DNA of 47,554 nucleotides, from positions 1 to 47,554 of the forward strand of contig JAZUJB010000049.1 of the NCBI GenBank assembly GCA_045642545.1, read 5' to 3'. Origin of the DNA: F23-B02 sp045642545. GTDB lineage: Bacteria > Bacillota > Clostridia > Oscillospirales > Oscillospiraceae. Below are positions 17,702 through 25,082 of this stretch, piece by piece. The notes beneath the pieces were generated by a model. That model was not told where the DNA came from. It worked only from the letters and a program-made list of their open reading frames with translations, and searched no databases. Each line of letters begins with the position of its first letter. Positions within the stretch are counted from its first letter, which is position 1. The position numbers and the translations under genes were made by a program.

Positions 17702-18488
17702 ATACAAGACTCCTGTAGTCCTCGCAGTTATCAACTGAATCGGGCGGGAAAAATTCCTCAACGGGGAAGCGGATGCGTCCGAACATTGTGCAGGGGTCAT
17801 CCTCACTTGAGCCGATGCATTCCTTCTCGGGCATACAGTAATCATATGCGGGAATGAGCAGCTGAGTGTTGCGCACAAGGCGTATGATAGAAAACTGTCC
17901 GAGAGTTACATACAGCTGCCTTGAATTTGCGGTCAGGCTAAGCTCATCACGGAAGTGTTTAAGTATTGATTTGGGAATGGAGCGCTGCTCGATGCAAGGC
18001 TCGGGAAGGGGAGCATCGGCAAGATTCATGTGCAGCGCAATGGGGTCTACTGCGTCAACAACTGCGAACGGCATATTGTTGTCGCTGCAGAAATCGCAGC
18101 AGTCGTCCGAGGCAAATGATTTTACTCTGCCCTCGCTGCCGAACAGCATAACCCGCTTGTCGAAGATTGCAAGACCCGTTATGGTCTGACCGGAGGGGAA
18201 AGCCTCACCGGTGATTTTATAAAAATATGTTACATCTACGGTGTAGTAGCCTCTGTTAAGGCTGATTTCCTTAACATTCACCTCGCAGTGCAGCAGCTCC
18301 GCCGAGCGCGGCCGCACACTGAATGCGTTTTCAATGCTGAGCAAAGAGCCCGCAGTAGGATAAACACGCAGGTCCTCAATGCAGTCCTTATCGCGGCATG
18401 AATCCATAATCTTTCTTGTATCGATACAGACGGCCTCTCTGATGCTGTCACCGCTGCTTACGGGACCCGGCACAACCCTGTCTGCCAT
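17700..18488 (-). CDS. Conserved Cys-rich hypothetical protein
   Basis: I do not recognise a functional family for this 262-residue protein, though the opening MADRVVPGPVSSGDSIREA and the segment IDTRKIMDSCRDKDCIEDL look like a conserved clostridial protein. It has Cys in pairs or clusters (SCRDKDC, DDCCDFCSD, MPEKEC), alternating hydrophobic strands (RGYYTVDVTYFYKITG) and no signal peptide or membrane helix. The ATG at 18488 has GGAGG 7 bases upstream; the frame stays open for a further 324 bases, but that part is antisense to the next gene. A cytosolic or spore-coat-like structural role is possible but unsupported. Confidence 0.75.
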   Translation of the reverse strand: MADRVVPGPVSSGDSIREAVCIDTRKIMDSCRDKDCIEDLRVYPTAGSLLSIENAFSVRPRSAELLHCEVNVKEISLNRGYYTVDVTYFYKITGEAFPSGQTITGLAIFDKRVMLFGSEGRVKSFASDDCCDFCSDNNMPFAVVDAVDPIALHMNLADAPLPEPCIEQRSIPKSILKHFRDELSLTANSRQLYVTLGQFSIIRLVRNTQLLIPAYDYCMPEKECIGSSEDDPCTMFGRIRFPVEEFFPPDSVDNCEDYRSLV

Positions 18489-18566
18489 AAACATACCTCC
18501 CAGATTGTTTTTGAAGTCAAACTTCAGTACAGTGTATGCACCATAGGCTAAATTGTGAAGTATTGA

Positions 18567-18595
18567 TTTACAAAAAGCGAATACTGTATTATTAT
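18567..18595 (+). promoter_or_regulatory. Promoter of the small membrane protein gene
   Basis: TTTACA at 18567-18572 and TATTAT at 18590-18595 are spaced by 17 bases, about 29 bases before the start codon. Confidence 0.65.
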
Positions 18596-18624
18596 AAAAA
18601 TATAGAATTATCGGAGGTTTCGCT

Positions 18625-18816
18625 ATGGGTAAGAATTTTGCGAAGCTGGTGCTGTTTGTAGAAGCAGTTCTGCTTGCCGCCATGCTTCTTGCGGATTTCG
18701 GTATAATTGCAAGCAGTGTTGACCCGCTTTCATCGAAGAGCATAATGCTGCATATTACTGTTGTAATCCTGATTATCGGCTCAGTTGTCGGAATTAAGAA
18801 ATCAGGCAGCAAGTAG
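18625..18816 (+). CDS. Small two-helix membrane protein, 63 aa
   Basis: A GGAGG site 7 bases before the ATG and a promoter support this short gene. The peptide has two hydrophobic helices (LVLFVEAVLLAAMLLADFGIIA, about 8-29, and IMLHITVVILIIGSVVGI, about 40-57) joined by a short polar loop, and a Lys-rich C-terminus. No family recognised and no function assigned. It is divergent from the Cys-rich hypothetical gene and has no terminator before the next promoter. Confidence 0.75.
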   Translation: MGKNFAKLVLFVEAVLLAAMLLADFGIIASSVDPLSSKSIMLHITVVILIIGSVVGIKKSGSK

Positions 18817-18818
18817 TA

Positions 18819-18847
18819 TTTACACGCATAAAAATCTGGTGTATAAT
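18819..18847 (+). promoter_or_regulatory. Promoter of the DUF4364 gene
   Basis: TTTACA at 18819-18824 and perfect TATAAT at 18842-18847 are spaced by 17 bases and lie just after the stop codon of the small membrane gene. Confidence 0.75.
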
Positions 18848-18873
18848 ATCTGAATTATACAAGGAGAGAAATC

Positions 18874-19389
18874 ATGGACAGACTCGGATTTATCCACGAA
18901 AAGCTCGACATTAAAATACTCATTCTTTTCATACTTCGCCGTCTTCCCGGCGTTGTTGACAGAGATACACTTTCCGACTTCACTCAGTGCGACGGCGGTG
19001 TAGGCTATTTTGACTTTTCCGACTGCCTCAGCGAGCTTGTAGATACAGGCCTCGTCATTGAGGAGGAGGGCGGCTACCGCATCAGCGAAAAGGGTGCGGA
19101 TGCGGGTGAAACCGTTGAGAGCAGCCTGCCTTTTTCCGTACGCAAAAAGGCGGAGAAGATACTTGCGCCCGAGGCTGAGCGCCTGCGCAGACTTTCAATG
19201 CTCACTGCCGAGCATAAGGACACCAACGGAAACTGCATGGTCACGCTTGCTATGAATGACGGCAAGGGTGAAATTATGCGCGTTGAGCTTCTTTGCGCAG
19301 GTGATGAGCAGGCAAAGCGCATCGAAAAGAATTTTAAGCACAATGCCGAAGCAATTTACGGTCAGCTTATTGAGCTGCTTGATAAATAA
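18874..19389 (+). CDS. DUF4364 family winged-helix-like protein
   Basis: The 171-residue protein begins with the family pattern IHEKLDIKILILFILRRLPGVVDRDTLSDFT and YFDFSDCLSELVDTGLV, which reads as a winged-helix fold with the wing at EEEGGYRISEKG. The rest (MVTLAMNDGKGEIMRVELLC ...) is a ligand- or dimer-type domain. Clostridial DUF4364 proteins are presumed transcription regulators without known targets. AAGGAGAG precedes the ATG. It is a single gene with its own promoter and a perfect terminator. Confidence 0.88.
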   Translation: MDRLGFIHEKLDIKILILFILRRLPGVVDRDTLSDFTQCDGGVGYFDFSDCLSELVDTGLVIEEEGGYRISEKGADAGETVESSLPFSVRKKAEKILAPEAERLRRLSMLTAEHKDTNGNCMVTLAMNDGKGEIMRVELLCAGDEQAKRIEKNFKHNAEAIYGQLIELLDK

Positions 19390-19400
19390 TTCAGGGTTAT

Positions 19401-19431
19401 AAAATGCCCATCAAACGATGGGCATTTTTTT
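19401..19431 (+). terminator. Terminator after the DUF4364 gene
   Basis: A 12-bp perfect stem, AAAATGCCCATC with GATGGGCATTTT, has a 4-base AAAC loop and a T tract. Confidence 0.92.
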
Positions 19432-19451
19432 CATTTAGAAAGGAGAAAGCC

Positions 19452-20465
19452 ATGAAACTATTCATTCCCGAGGGCTATGAAAGCATACTGAGCGTGTATG
19501 ACACGCAGAAGGCAATCAGCCTGCTGAAGCGACTTTTTGAGGACAGACTCGGTGCGCTGCTCAATCTTTACCGCGTATCCGCGCCCCTTTTTGTTGAGTC
19601 CAATTCCGGACTTAACGATAATCTTAACGGCTACGAGCGCCCCGTATCCTTTGACATTCTGCGCTCCGACTCCACTGCACAGGTAGTTCAGTCCCTTGCA
19701 AAGTGGAAGCGCCTCGCACTCAAGCGCTACTGCTTCTTCCCCGGAAAGGGCCTTTATACCGATATGAATGCAATCCGCCGTGATGAGGATGAGCTGGATA
19801 ATCTCCATTCAATATATGTTGACCAGTGGGACTGGGAGAAAGTAATTCTGCCCGAAAACCGCAATCTTGACTACCTCAAGCTGACAGTTATGGACATTGT
19901 CAAGGCTGTCTGCGATACGCAGGAAACCATGCAGGCAATCTATCCCCAGCTTCAGCAGCTCGGCAAGCTTGAACGCAGCGTATCCTTCGTAACCTCCCAG
20001 GAGCTTGAGGATATGTACCCCGAGATGACATCAAAGGAGAGAGAAAACGCATATCTTAAGGAGCATAAGACCGCATTCATCATCGGCATCGGCGGCGCAC
20101 TCAAGTCCGGCAAACCCCATGACGGCAGAGCTCCCGACTATGATGACTGGAGTCTTAACGGTGACATTATGTTCTGGTGTGATTGGCTTGATTGCGCAAT
20201 AGAGCTCAGCTCGATGGGCATCCGCGTTGACCCCAAGTCCCTTGACAAGCAGCTTACCATCGCAAACTGCGATGACCGCCGCGAGCTGCCTTATCACAAG
20301 ATGCTGCTCAACGGTGAGCTGCCTCTTACCATAGGTGGCGGTATCGGTCAGTCCAGACTTTCAATGCTGCTGCTCGGCAAGGCACATATCGGTGAGGTCC
20401 AGGCATCTATCTGGGACAGCGCAACGATGGAACTTTGCGAGGAAAAGAAAGTCATGCTCCTGTAA
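19452..20465 (+). CDS. asnA: Aspartate-ammonia ligase (asparagine synthetase A)
   Basis: AsnA makes asparagine from aspartate, ammonia and ATP. The 337-residue protein (E. coli 330) is a class II synthetase-like fold; visible motifs include LYRVSAPLFVESNSGLNDNLNG near 40, VQSLAKWKRLAL near 80, IRRDEDELDNLHSIYVDQWDWE and the C-terminal GGGIGQSRLSMLLL. AGGAGAAAGCC precedes the ATG at 19452; a frame extension to 19404 runs through the preceding terminator and is rejected. uppP follows after 33 bases without a terminator. Confidence 0.96.
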   Translation: MKLFIPEGYESILSVYDTQKAISLLKRLFEDRLGALLNLYRVSAPLFVESNSGLNDNLNGYERPVSFDILRSDSTAQVVQSLAKWKRLALKRYCFFPGKGLYTDMNAIRRDEDELDNLHSIYVDQWDWEKVILPENRNLDYLKLTVMDIVKAVCDTQETMQAIYPQLQQLGKLERSVSFVTSQELEDMYPEMTSKERENAYLKEHKTAFIIGIGGALKSGKPHDGRAPDYDDWSLNGDIMFWCDWLDCAIELSSMGIRVDPKSLDKQLTIANCDDRRELPYHKMLLNGELPLTIGGGIGQSRLSMLLLGKAHIGEVQASIWDSATMELCEEKKVMLL

Positions 20466-20498
20466 TTTTGCGAATACTATATCTCCTGAGGTATTAGC

Positions 20499-21320
20499 AT
20501 GGAATTAATTGAAATCATCAAGGTAATAATACTCGGCATAGTAGAGGGCATCACGGAGTGGCTGCCCATCTCCAGCACGGGACATATGCTGCTTGTCGAC
20601 GAGTTCATTCAGATGAATGTCAGCGAAGCATTCAAGGAAATGTTCTTTGTTGTCATTCAGCTTGGCGCAATTATGGCGGTTGTGCTGCTGTTCTGGGACA
20701 AAATGTGGCCGTTTCAGACCAAAGACAAGACCAAACCCGTAATAAGAAAAGATGTCTTTTCAATGTGGTTCAAGGTCGTTGTTGCCTGCATTCCCGGCGC
20801 GGTTGTAACGCTTCTTTTTGACGATTACATAGAAGCCCACCTGCACACTCCTACGGTAATCGCCCTTGCGCTTGTAATCTATGGCGTTGCGTTTATCGTG
20901 GTTGAAAACTGGAACAAAACCCGCACACCGCAGGTTATGCAGCTTGAGGATATTAGCTACAAAACCGCATTTTTAATCGGTCTGTTTCAGGTTCTGTCCA
21001 TCATTCCCGGCACCTCTCGCTCGGGCTCGACCATAATCGGCGCACTGACAATCGGCGTTTCGCGCGTTGCCGCAGCGGAGTTTACATTCTTCCTTGCAGT
21101 GCCTGTAATGATAGGCCTCTCGCTTATCAAAATCGTAAAGTTCGGCTTGAGCTTTACAAGCGTGGAGCTTATGACTCTTGCAATTGGCTGCGTTGTGGCA
21201 TTTGCGGTGTCTGTGCTCGTAATCAAATTCCTCATGAGCTACATAAAAAAGAAGGACTTCAAAATCTTCGGCTGGTACAGAATTGTGCTCGGCATAGTGC
21301 TTCTTATGTATTTTCTGTAA
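20499..21320 (+). CDS. uppP: Undecaprenyl-diphosphatase (BacA/UppP)
   Basis: UppP regenerates the lipid carrier undecaprenyl phosphate at the membrane and can give bacitracin tolerance. The 273-residue polytopic protein has both catalytic motifs: EGITEWLPISSTGHM near residue 15 and the PGTSRSGSTI loop near 174, with about seven to eight helices. GAGG lies about 7 bases before the ATG. The gene probably shares the asnA transcript and ends at a bidirectional terminator. Confidence 0.96.
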   Translation: MELIEIIKVIILGIVEGITEWLPISSTGHMLLVDEFIQMNVSEAFKEMFFVVIQLGAIMAVVLLFWDKMWPFQTKDKTKPVIRKDVFSMWFKVVVACIPGAVVTLLFDDYIEAHLHTPTVIALALVIYGVAFIVVENWNKTRTPQVMQLEDISYKTAFLIGLFQVLSIIPGTSRSGSTIIGALTIGVSRVAAAEFTFFLAVPVMIGLSLIKIVKFGLSFTSVELMTLAIGCVVAFAVSVLVIKFLMSYIKKKDFKIFGWYRIVLGIVLLMYFL

Positions 21321-21322
21321 TT

Positions 21323-21356
21323 AAAAAGCAAGGCTTCGTTTGAAGCCTTGCTTTTT
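21323..21356. terminator. Bidirectional terminator
   Basis: A 15-bp perfect stem, AAAAAGCAAGGCTTC with GAAGCCTTGCTTTTT, has a GTTT loop and T tracts on both strands. It lies between uppP and the convergent XRE gene. Confidence 0.93.
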
Positions 21357-21357
21357 G

Positions 21358-21948
21358 TTATATCTTTTTGATGTAAAGCCCGTGCTTGTTGCAGTAGTAA
21401 TAGATAAACTCCGTCTGGCAAATCTTAAATCTCGCCTCTGCAGGACCTTCGGGATAGAGCTTTTTGATTTCCACACGGTCGCCTGCAACCGCCGCCATAA
21501 ATGTAATATAGTGGCTCTTTTCCATAGGGTGCTCAATGCTGACATAGTATTCGTCCTCAACCCTTTCAACCTTGAGAGGGAAGGGGCAGTGCTCTCCGGG
21601 CGTTTCCGCATCAAGCGGAGGCAGAACGATACCGCAGCAGCTTATGACTGCTTCACCGGAGGCAAAAATTATGTTTCCGCAGATAGGGCATACATAGACC
21701 TTTGATTTTTTCATATCGAAGGCGCAATTGCGGTTGGTGATGCTTTCACCGGAAAGCAGCTCTATGGTTGAAATTCCGAGCGCTTTTGCAAGCGGCTCAA
21801 TTAAGGTGATGTCGGGGTAGCTTCTGCCGGTTTCCCATTTCGATACCGCCTTGTCGCTTACCTTCAGCTCCGCGGCAAGCTCAGCCTGCGTCATTTTTTT
21901 CACTTCGCGGCTTTGCTTTATCATTGTTCCTGTAACATACTGATTCAT
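21358..21948 (-). CDS. XRE regulator fused to a desulfoferrodoxin-like domain
   Basis: Residues 7-66 form an XRE helix-turn-helix (TQAELAAELKVSDKAVSKWE). Residues 84-105 are a desulforedoxin-type Fe site (CPIC at 87-90, CC at 104-105). Residues 115-196 match a superoxide reductase domain, with candidate iron ligands His120, His140 (EHPM), His146 (SHYI), Cys186 and His189 (YCNKHG). The catalytic Glu-Lys just before the first His in 2Fe-superoxide reductase is Gly118-Glu119 here. This suggests a DNA-binding sensor of superoxide or iron redox state rather than an enzyme; that is inferred. The ATG at 21948 has GGAGG 7 bases upstream. 196 residues, cytosolic. Confidence 0.88.
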   Translation of the reverse strand: MNQYVTGTMIKQSREVKKMTQAELAAELKVSDKAVSKWETGRSYPDITLIEPLAKALGISTIELLSGESITNRNCAFDMKKSKVYVCPICGNIIFASGEAVISCCGIVLPPLDAETPGEHCPFPLKVERVEDEYYVSIEHPMEKSHYITFMAAVAGDRVEIKKLYPEGPAEARFKICQTEFIYYYCNKHGLYIKKI

Positions 21949-21968
21949 ATTTGTTCCTCCTTGTAGGC

Positions 21969-22019
21969 GGAAAAGCTTTTCCATAATCAGAGCATAGCAC
22001 AGTTTTTTGAGAATTTGTA
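21969..22019 (-). promoter_or_regulatory. Putative promoter and palindromic operator of the XRE gene
   Basis: On the minus strand an extended -10, TGC-TATGCT (21999-21991), lies about 43 bases before the start codon, with a poor -35 (TACAAA, 22019-22014). A perfect 14-bp palindrome, GGAAAAGCTTTTCC (21969-21982), sits around the expected transcription start, a usual place for an autoregulatory operator. Confidence 0.45.
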
Positions 22020-22062
22020 CCTACCCACGGTAGAGAGTGCTCATAATAGTACAGACAATAAT

Positions 22063-22099
22063 AAAATTCCGGTAAAGCCTCAGATGTTACCGGAATTTT
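22063..22099 (-). terminator. Terminator of the tRNA-Gly gene
   Basis: A 13-bp perfect stem, AAAATTCCGGTAA with TTACCGGAATTTT, has an 11-base loop and a T-rich minus-strand tail, 10 bases after the tRNA 3' end. Confidence 0.85.
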
Positions 22100-22108
22100 C
22101 AGCGTTTT

Positions 22109-22182
22109 TGGAGCGGGTGAGGGGAATCGAACCCCCGTATTCGGCTTGGGAAGCCGATGTTCTGCCATTGAACTACACCCGC
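22109..22182 (-). tRNA. tRNA-Gly, anticodon TCC
   Basis: The minus strand gives a 74-base cloverleaf with an encoded CCA end. The acceptor stem is GCGGGTG/CACCCGC, the D arm contains AGTTCAATGGCAGAAC, the anticodon arm is TCGGC-TTCCCAA-GCCGA with anticodon TCC, and the T arm is GGGGG-TTCGATT-CCCCT with one non-Watson-Crick closing pair. It reads GGA codons (and other Gly codons by wobble). It has its own promoter and terminator. Confidence 0.97.
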
Positions 22183-22192
22183 GTTTTTTTGC

Positions 22193-22221
22193 ATTATATC
22201 ACCGCTGAGTCTGTTTTACAA
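22193..22221 (-). promoter_or_regulatory. Promoter of tRNA-Gly
   Basis: On the minus strand TTGTAA (22221-22216) and TATAAT (22198-22193) are spaced by 17 bases, with a TGA in front of the -10 (extended -10), 10 bases before the tRNA. Confidence 0.8.
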
Positions 22222-22302
22222 GCAGACCGCATAAAACAAAAAGTAAACTATACAATTTTACGCTACACTTTTATGGCAATGTGCCGAAAAAAGATGGGCT
22301 GA

Positions 22303-22331
22303 TTGACTGGTAAAGGCATCAGTAGTAAAAT
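22303..22331 (+). promoter_or_regulatory. Promoter of the SLH lipase gene
   Basis: TTGACT at 22303-22308 and TAAAAT at 22326-22331 are spaced by 17 bases, leaving a 5' leader of about 40 bases with a GGAGAGAG ribosome binding site. Confidence 0.7.
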
Positions 22332-22376
22332 ATATCCATCATAAACAAATATAATTAATATATTAGGAGAGAGTGT

Positions 22377-24254
22377 ATGAAAACAATGAAAAAGCTTCTT
22401 TGCTTAGTGCTGGTGCTTGCACTTTCAGTCAGCCTGTTTGTGTTCCCGGCATCTGCAGAGAAAACGGATGCTTCTCAGGCAGAATATCCGTTCATCTTTC
22501 TTCATGGCCTTATGGGCTGGGGCGAGAAATCCGACCTTGACCCTATAATGCCTTACTGGGGAATGACCACCGGCAGCCTGATGAAGTATCTCAACGGCAA
22601 GGGCTATGAGAGCTATGCCGCACAGGTAGGTCCTTTATCAAGCGCGTGGGACCGCGCATGTGAGCTTTATGCACAGTTAACCGGTACAACCGTTGACTAC
22701 GGTATTGCCCACTCCGCAGAAAAAGACCATGACCGTTACGGCATTACATATGATAAGCCGCTGTTCGATGGCTGGAGTGCAGATAAAAAGATTAATATTA
22801 TCGGCCACAGCTTCGGCGGTGCAACCGCTCGTCTGTTCCTTGAGATTCTTGAAAACGGCGCACCCGAAGAGGTCGCAGCCGCAAAGGCAGCGGGCGTTGA
22901 GGTATCTCCCTTCTTCGAGGGCGGCAAGGGCGATTGGGTATACTCACTGACCGCAGTTTCCGCACCCCACAACGGCACAACATTTATTGAAAAGTGCGAT
23001 ATTTCCACTGCGGTTGTAACAGATATGATGTACGATATCGGCGCATCACTCGGCATGACCAATCTCAAGGGCGTGTATGCCCTGCAGCTCGAGCAGTTCG
23101 GTATCTATCAGAAACCCGGTGAGACTGATATGCAGTACATCCTCAGAGTAATCAATGACCAGAAGTTCATGAGCCATAATGATAATGCTATCTATGACCT
23201 CACCATTGACAACGCACTCAAAATCAATGATGGCATTGAAATTCAGGACGATGTGTATTACTTCTCAGTATGCGGCGATGACACTCATTACAGCTCCCTC
23301 ACCGGCACAGAGCAGCCTGACGCAAATATGTTCGTTGTACTCAAGCCCTTCGGACAGATGATGGGCGGCTACTACAACAAGTACACCGCAGGCGGCTTCT
23401 ACATTGACAAGAGCTGGCTTCCCAATGACGGCATGGTCAATGTCGTATCCGGACTTTATCCCTTTGACAGTAATCAGCAGTGCCTCAAGAATGACGGCAG
23501 CAAGGGCTATGTAGTATATGACGGCCATTCCAAGAAGGAATTCGAGTCCGGCATCTGGAATGTGCTTCCCACTCAGCCCTATGACCATCTGAGCATTGTC
23601 GGCGGTGTATTAACCAATACCGCTTCCAATGTAAGACGCCTGTACCTTGACCTCATTGACAATGTTGTCAGCACATATGATGCAGTGCCTGCAACTCCGC
23701 TGACCTGCCCGTTCATCGATGTAACCAAGGACCTCTGGAGCTATGATTACATCAATCAGATGTTCCAGCTCGGCGTTGTCAACGGCAGAGACGGTAAGAC
23801 CTTTGACCCGGGTGACGATATTACCCGTGGCGAGTTTGTAAAGATGATTGCATGCCTTGACGGCGTAGATGTAAGCTCAATTACAACCTGCCGCTTTAAG
23901 GATGTTGCAGATGATGACTTCTTCGCTCCCTACATTGAATGGGCAGCACAGAACGGCATCGTTCTCGGCTACTCCGATGACCAGTTCGGCCCGTATGACA
24001 CCATCAGCCGCGAGCAGATGGCAACCATCGTTTGCCGCTATGCCGAATACGCAGGCATCCAGCTCGACAACAGTGTTGAAGCAGCTAATTTCACCGATGC
24101 ATCCTGCATATCCGACTATGCAGCAGGCTGCGTTAAGGCACTGCAGCAGGCAGGCGTAATCTGCGGCATACTCAACGATGACGGCAGCTTCTGCTATGCA
24201 CCGCAGGATCCCGCAACCCGCGACCAGGCATGCAAGATTCTCAGCCTCATCTGA
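22377..24254 (+). CDS. Secreted lipase (family I.5-like) with three SLH domains
   Basis: The 625-residue protein has a signal peptide cleaved after about residue 27 (PASA), then an alpha/beta-hydrolase: oxyanion HG at 43-44 (IFLHGLMGWG), VGPLSSAWDRACELYAQL near 84-101 and nucleophile Ser145 in GHSFGG. The GPLSSxWDRACE stretch is characteristic of the Geobacillus/Staphylococcus-type lipases. From about 444 there are three SLH repeats (FIDVTKDLWSYDYINQM, FKDVADDDFFAPYIEWAAQ, FTDASCISDYAAGCVKAL), which bind secondary wall polymer. So it is probably an ester hydrolase held on the cell surface. Single gene with promoter and terminator. Lipid substrate unknown. Confidence 0.92.
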   Translation: MKTMKKLLCLVLVLALSVSLFVFPASAEKTDASQAEYPFIFLHGLMGWGEKSDLDPIMPYWGMTTGSLMKYLNGKGYESYAAQVGPLSSAWDRACELYAQLTGTTVDYGIAHSAEKDHDRYGITYDKPLFDGWSADKKINIIGHSFGGATARLFLEILENGAPEEVAAAKAAGVEVSPFFEGGKGDWVYSLTAVSAPHNGTTFIEKCDISTAVVTDMMYDIGASLGMTNLKGVYALQLEQFGIYQKPGETDMQYILRVINDQKFMSHNDNAIYDLTIDNALKINDGIEIQDDVYYFSVCGDDTHYSSLTGTEQPDANMFVVLKPFGQMMGGYYNKYTAGGFYIDKSWLPNDGMVNVVSGLYPFDSNQQCLKNDGSKGYVVYDGHSKKEFESGIWNVLPTQPYDHLSIVGGVLTNTASNVRRLYLDLIDNVVSTYDAVPATPLTCPFIDVTKDLWSYDYINQMFQLGVVNGRDGKTFDPGDDITRGEFVKMIACLDGVDVSSITTCRFKDVADDDFFAPYIEWAAQNGIVLGYSDDQFGPYDTISREQMATIVCRYAEYAGIQLDNSVEAANFTDASCISDYAAGCVKALQQAGVICGILNDDGSFCYAPQDPATRDQACKILSLI

Positions 24255-24280
24255 TTGAACATCAAAAGTTAACAAACCTT

Positions 24281-24308
24281 AAAAACCACGGCTCTGCCGT
24301 GGTTTTTT
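24281..24308 (+). terminator. Terminator after the SLH lipase gene
   Basis: A 12-bp perfect stem, AAAAACCACGGC with GCCGTGGTTTTT, has a 3-base TCT loop and a T tract. Confidence 0.92.
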
Positions 24309-24309
24309 G

Positions 24310-24338
24310 TTGAAAACAGATGTTGCGTTTAGTATAAT
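24310..24338 (+). promoter_or_regulatory. Promoter of the ABC transporter operon
   Basis: TTGAAA at 24310-24315 and a perfect TATAAT at 24333-24338 are spaced by 17 bases, about 29 bases before the ATPase start and right after the lipase terminator. Confidence 0.8.
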
Positions 24339-24367
24339 AAAAGCTAATAACTTTCAGAGGTGCAGCT

Positions 24368-25072
24368 ATGTCCGCATATGTTCAGTTTGAAAATGTAAGG
24401 AAAGTGTATCAGATGGGTGAGGTGCAGATTGAAGCGCTCAAAGATGCAAGCTTTGAGATAGAAAAGGGCGAGATTTGCGTCATTGTCGGTGCTTCGGGTG
24501 CAGGCAAAACAACCCTGCTGAATATCATCGGCGGAATGGATGCGCTCACCTCGGGCAGAGTAGTGCTTGACGGGCAGGAGATATCCTCCTATAACTCAAA
24601 GCAGCTCACCACATATCGCCGCTACGATGTCGGCTTTGTGTTCCAGTTTTATAATTTGGTTCAGAATCTGACGGCGCTTGAAAATGTTGAGCTTGCTGCG
24701 CAGATTTGCCGTGACCCCATGGATGCTGCCGAGGTAATAGAGCTTGTCGGTCTTGCCGAACGGGCAAACAATTTCCCCGCACAGCTTTCGGGCGGTGAGC
24801 AGCAGCGAGTTGCAATAGCAAGAGCACTCGCAAAAAATCCGAAGCTTCTTCTGTGCGATGAGCCTACGGGCGCGCTTGACTACAATACCGGTAAGGCGGT
24901 GCTGAAGCTTCTTCAGGACTGCAGCAGAAAAAACGGTATGACAGTTGTAATCATCACGCACAACCAGGCACTGACCGCAATGGCAGACCGCGTTGTTTCA
25001 ATAAAAAGCGGAACGGTTACCGATGTTACGATAAACGAAAATCCCACTCCTATAGAGAATATTGAATGGTAA
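24368..25072 (+). CDS. ABC transporter ATP-binding protein, MacB/LolD type
   Basis: The 234-residue ATPase has Walker A GASGAGKTT at 41-49, the family-specific FQFYNLVQNLTALENVEL, the signature LSGGEQQRVAIARAL near 140, Walker B LLLCDEPTGALD near 158 and the H-loop IITHN. This subgroup powers FtsX-type permeases that do mechanical work on lipoproteins, peptides or antibiotics rather than classical import. It sits 10 bases upstream of such a permease. The cargo is unknown. Confidence 0.95.
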   Translation: MSAYVQFENVRKVYQMGEVQIEALKDASFEIEKGEICVIVGASGAGKTTLLNIIGGMDALTSGRVVLDGQEISSYNSKQLTTYRRYDVGFVFQFYNLVQNLTALENVELAAQICRDPMDAAEVIELVGLAERANNFPAQLSGGEQQRVAIARALAKNPKLLLCDEPTGALDYNTGKAVLKLLQDCSRKNGMTVVIITHNQALTAMADRVVSIKSGTVTDVTINENPTPIENIEW

Positions 25073-25082
25073 GGATTCATAG

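Noticed and set aside
18489..18812. N-terminal extension of the Cys-rich hypothetical protein
   Set aside because: The extension is antisense to a small membrane gene with its own promoter, while a GGAGG site supports the start at 18488.
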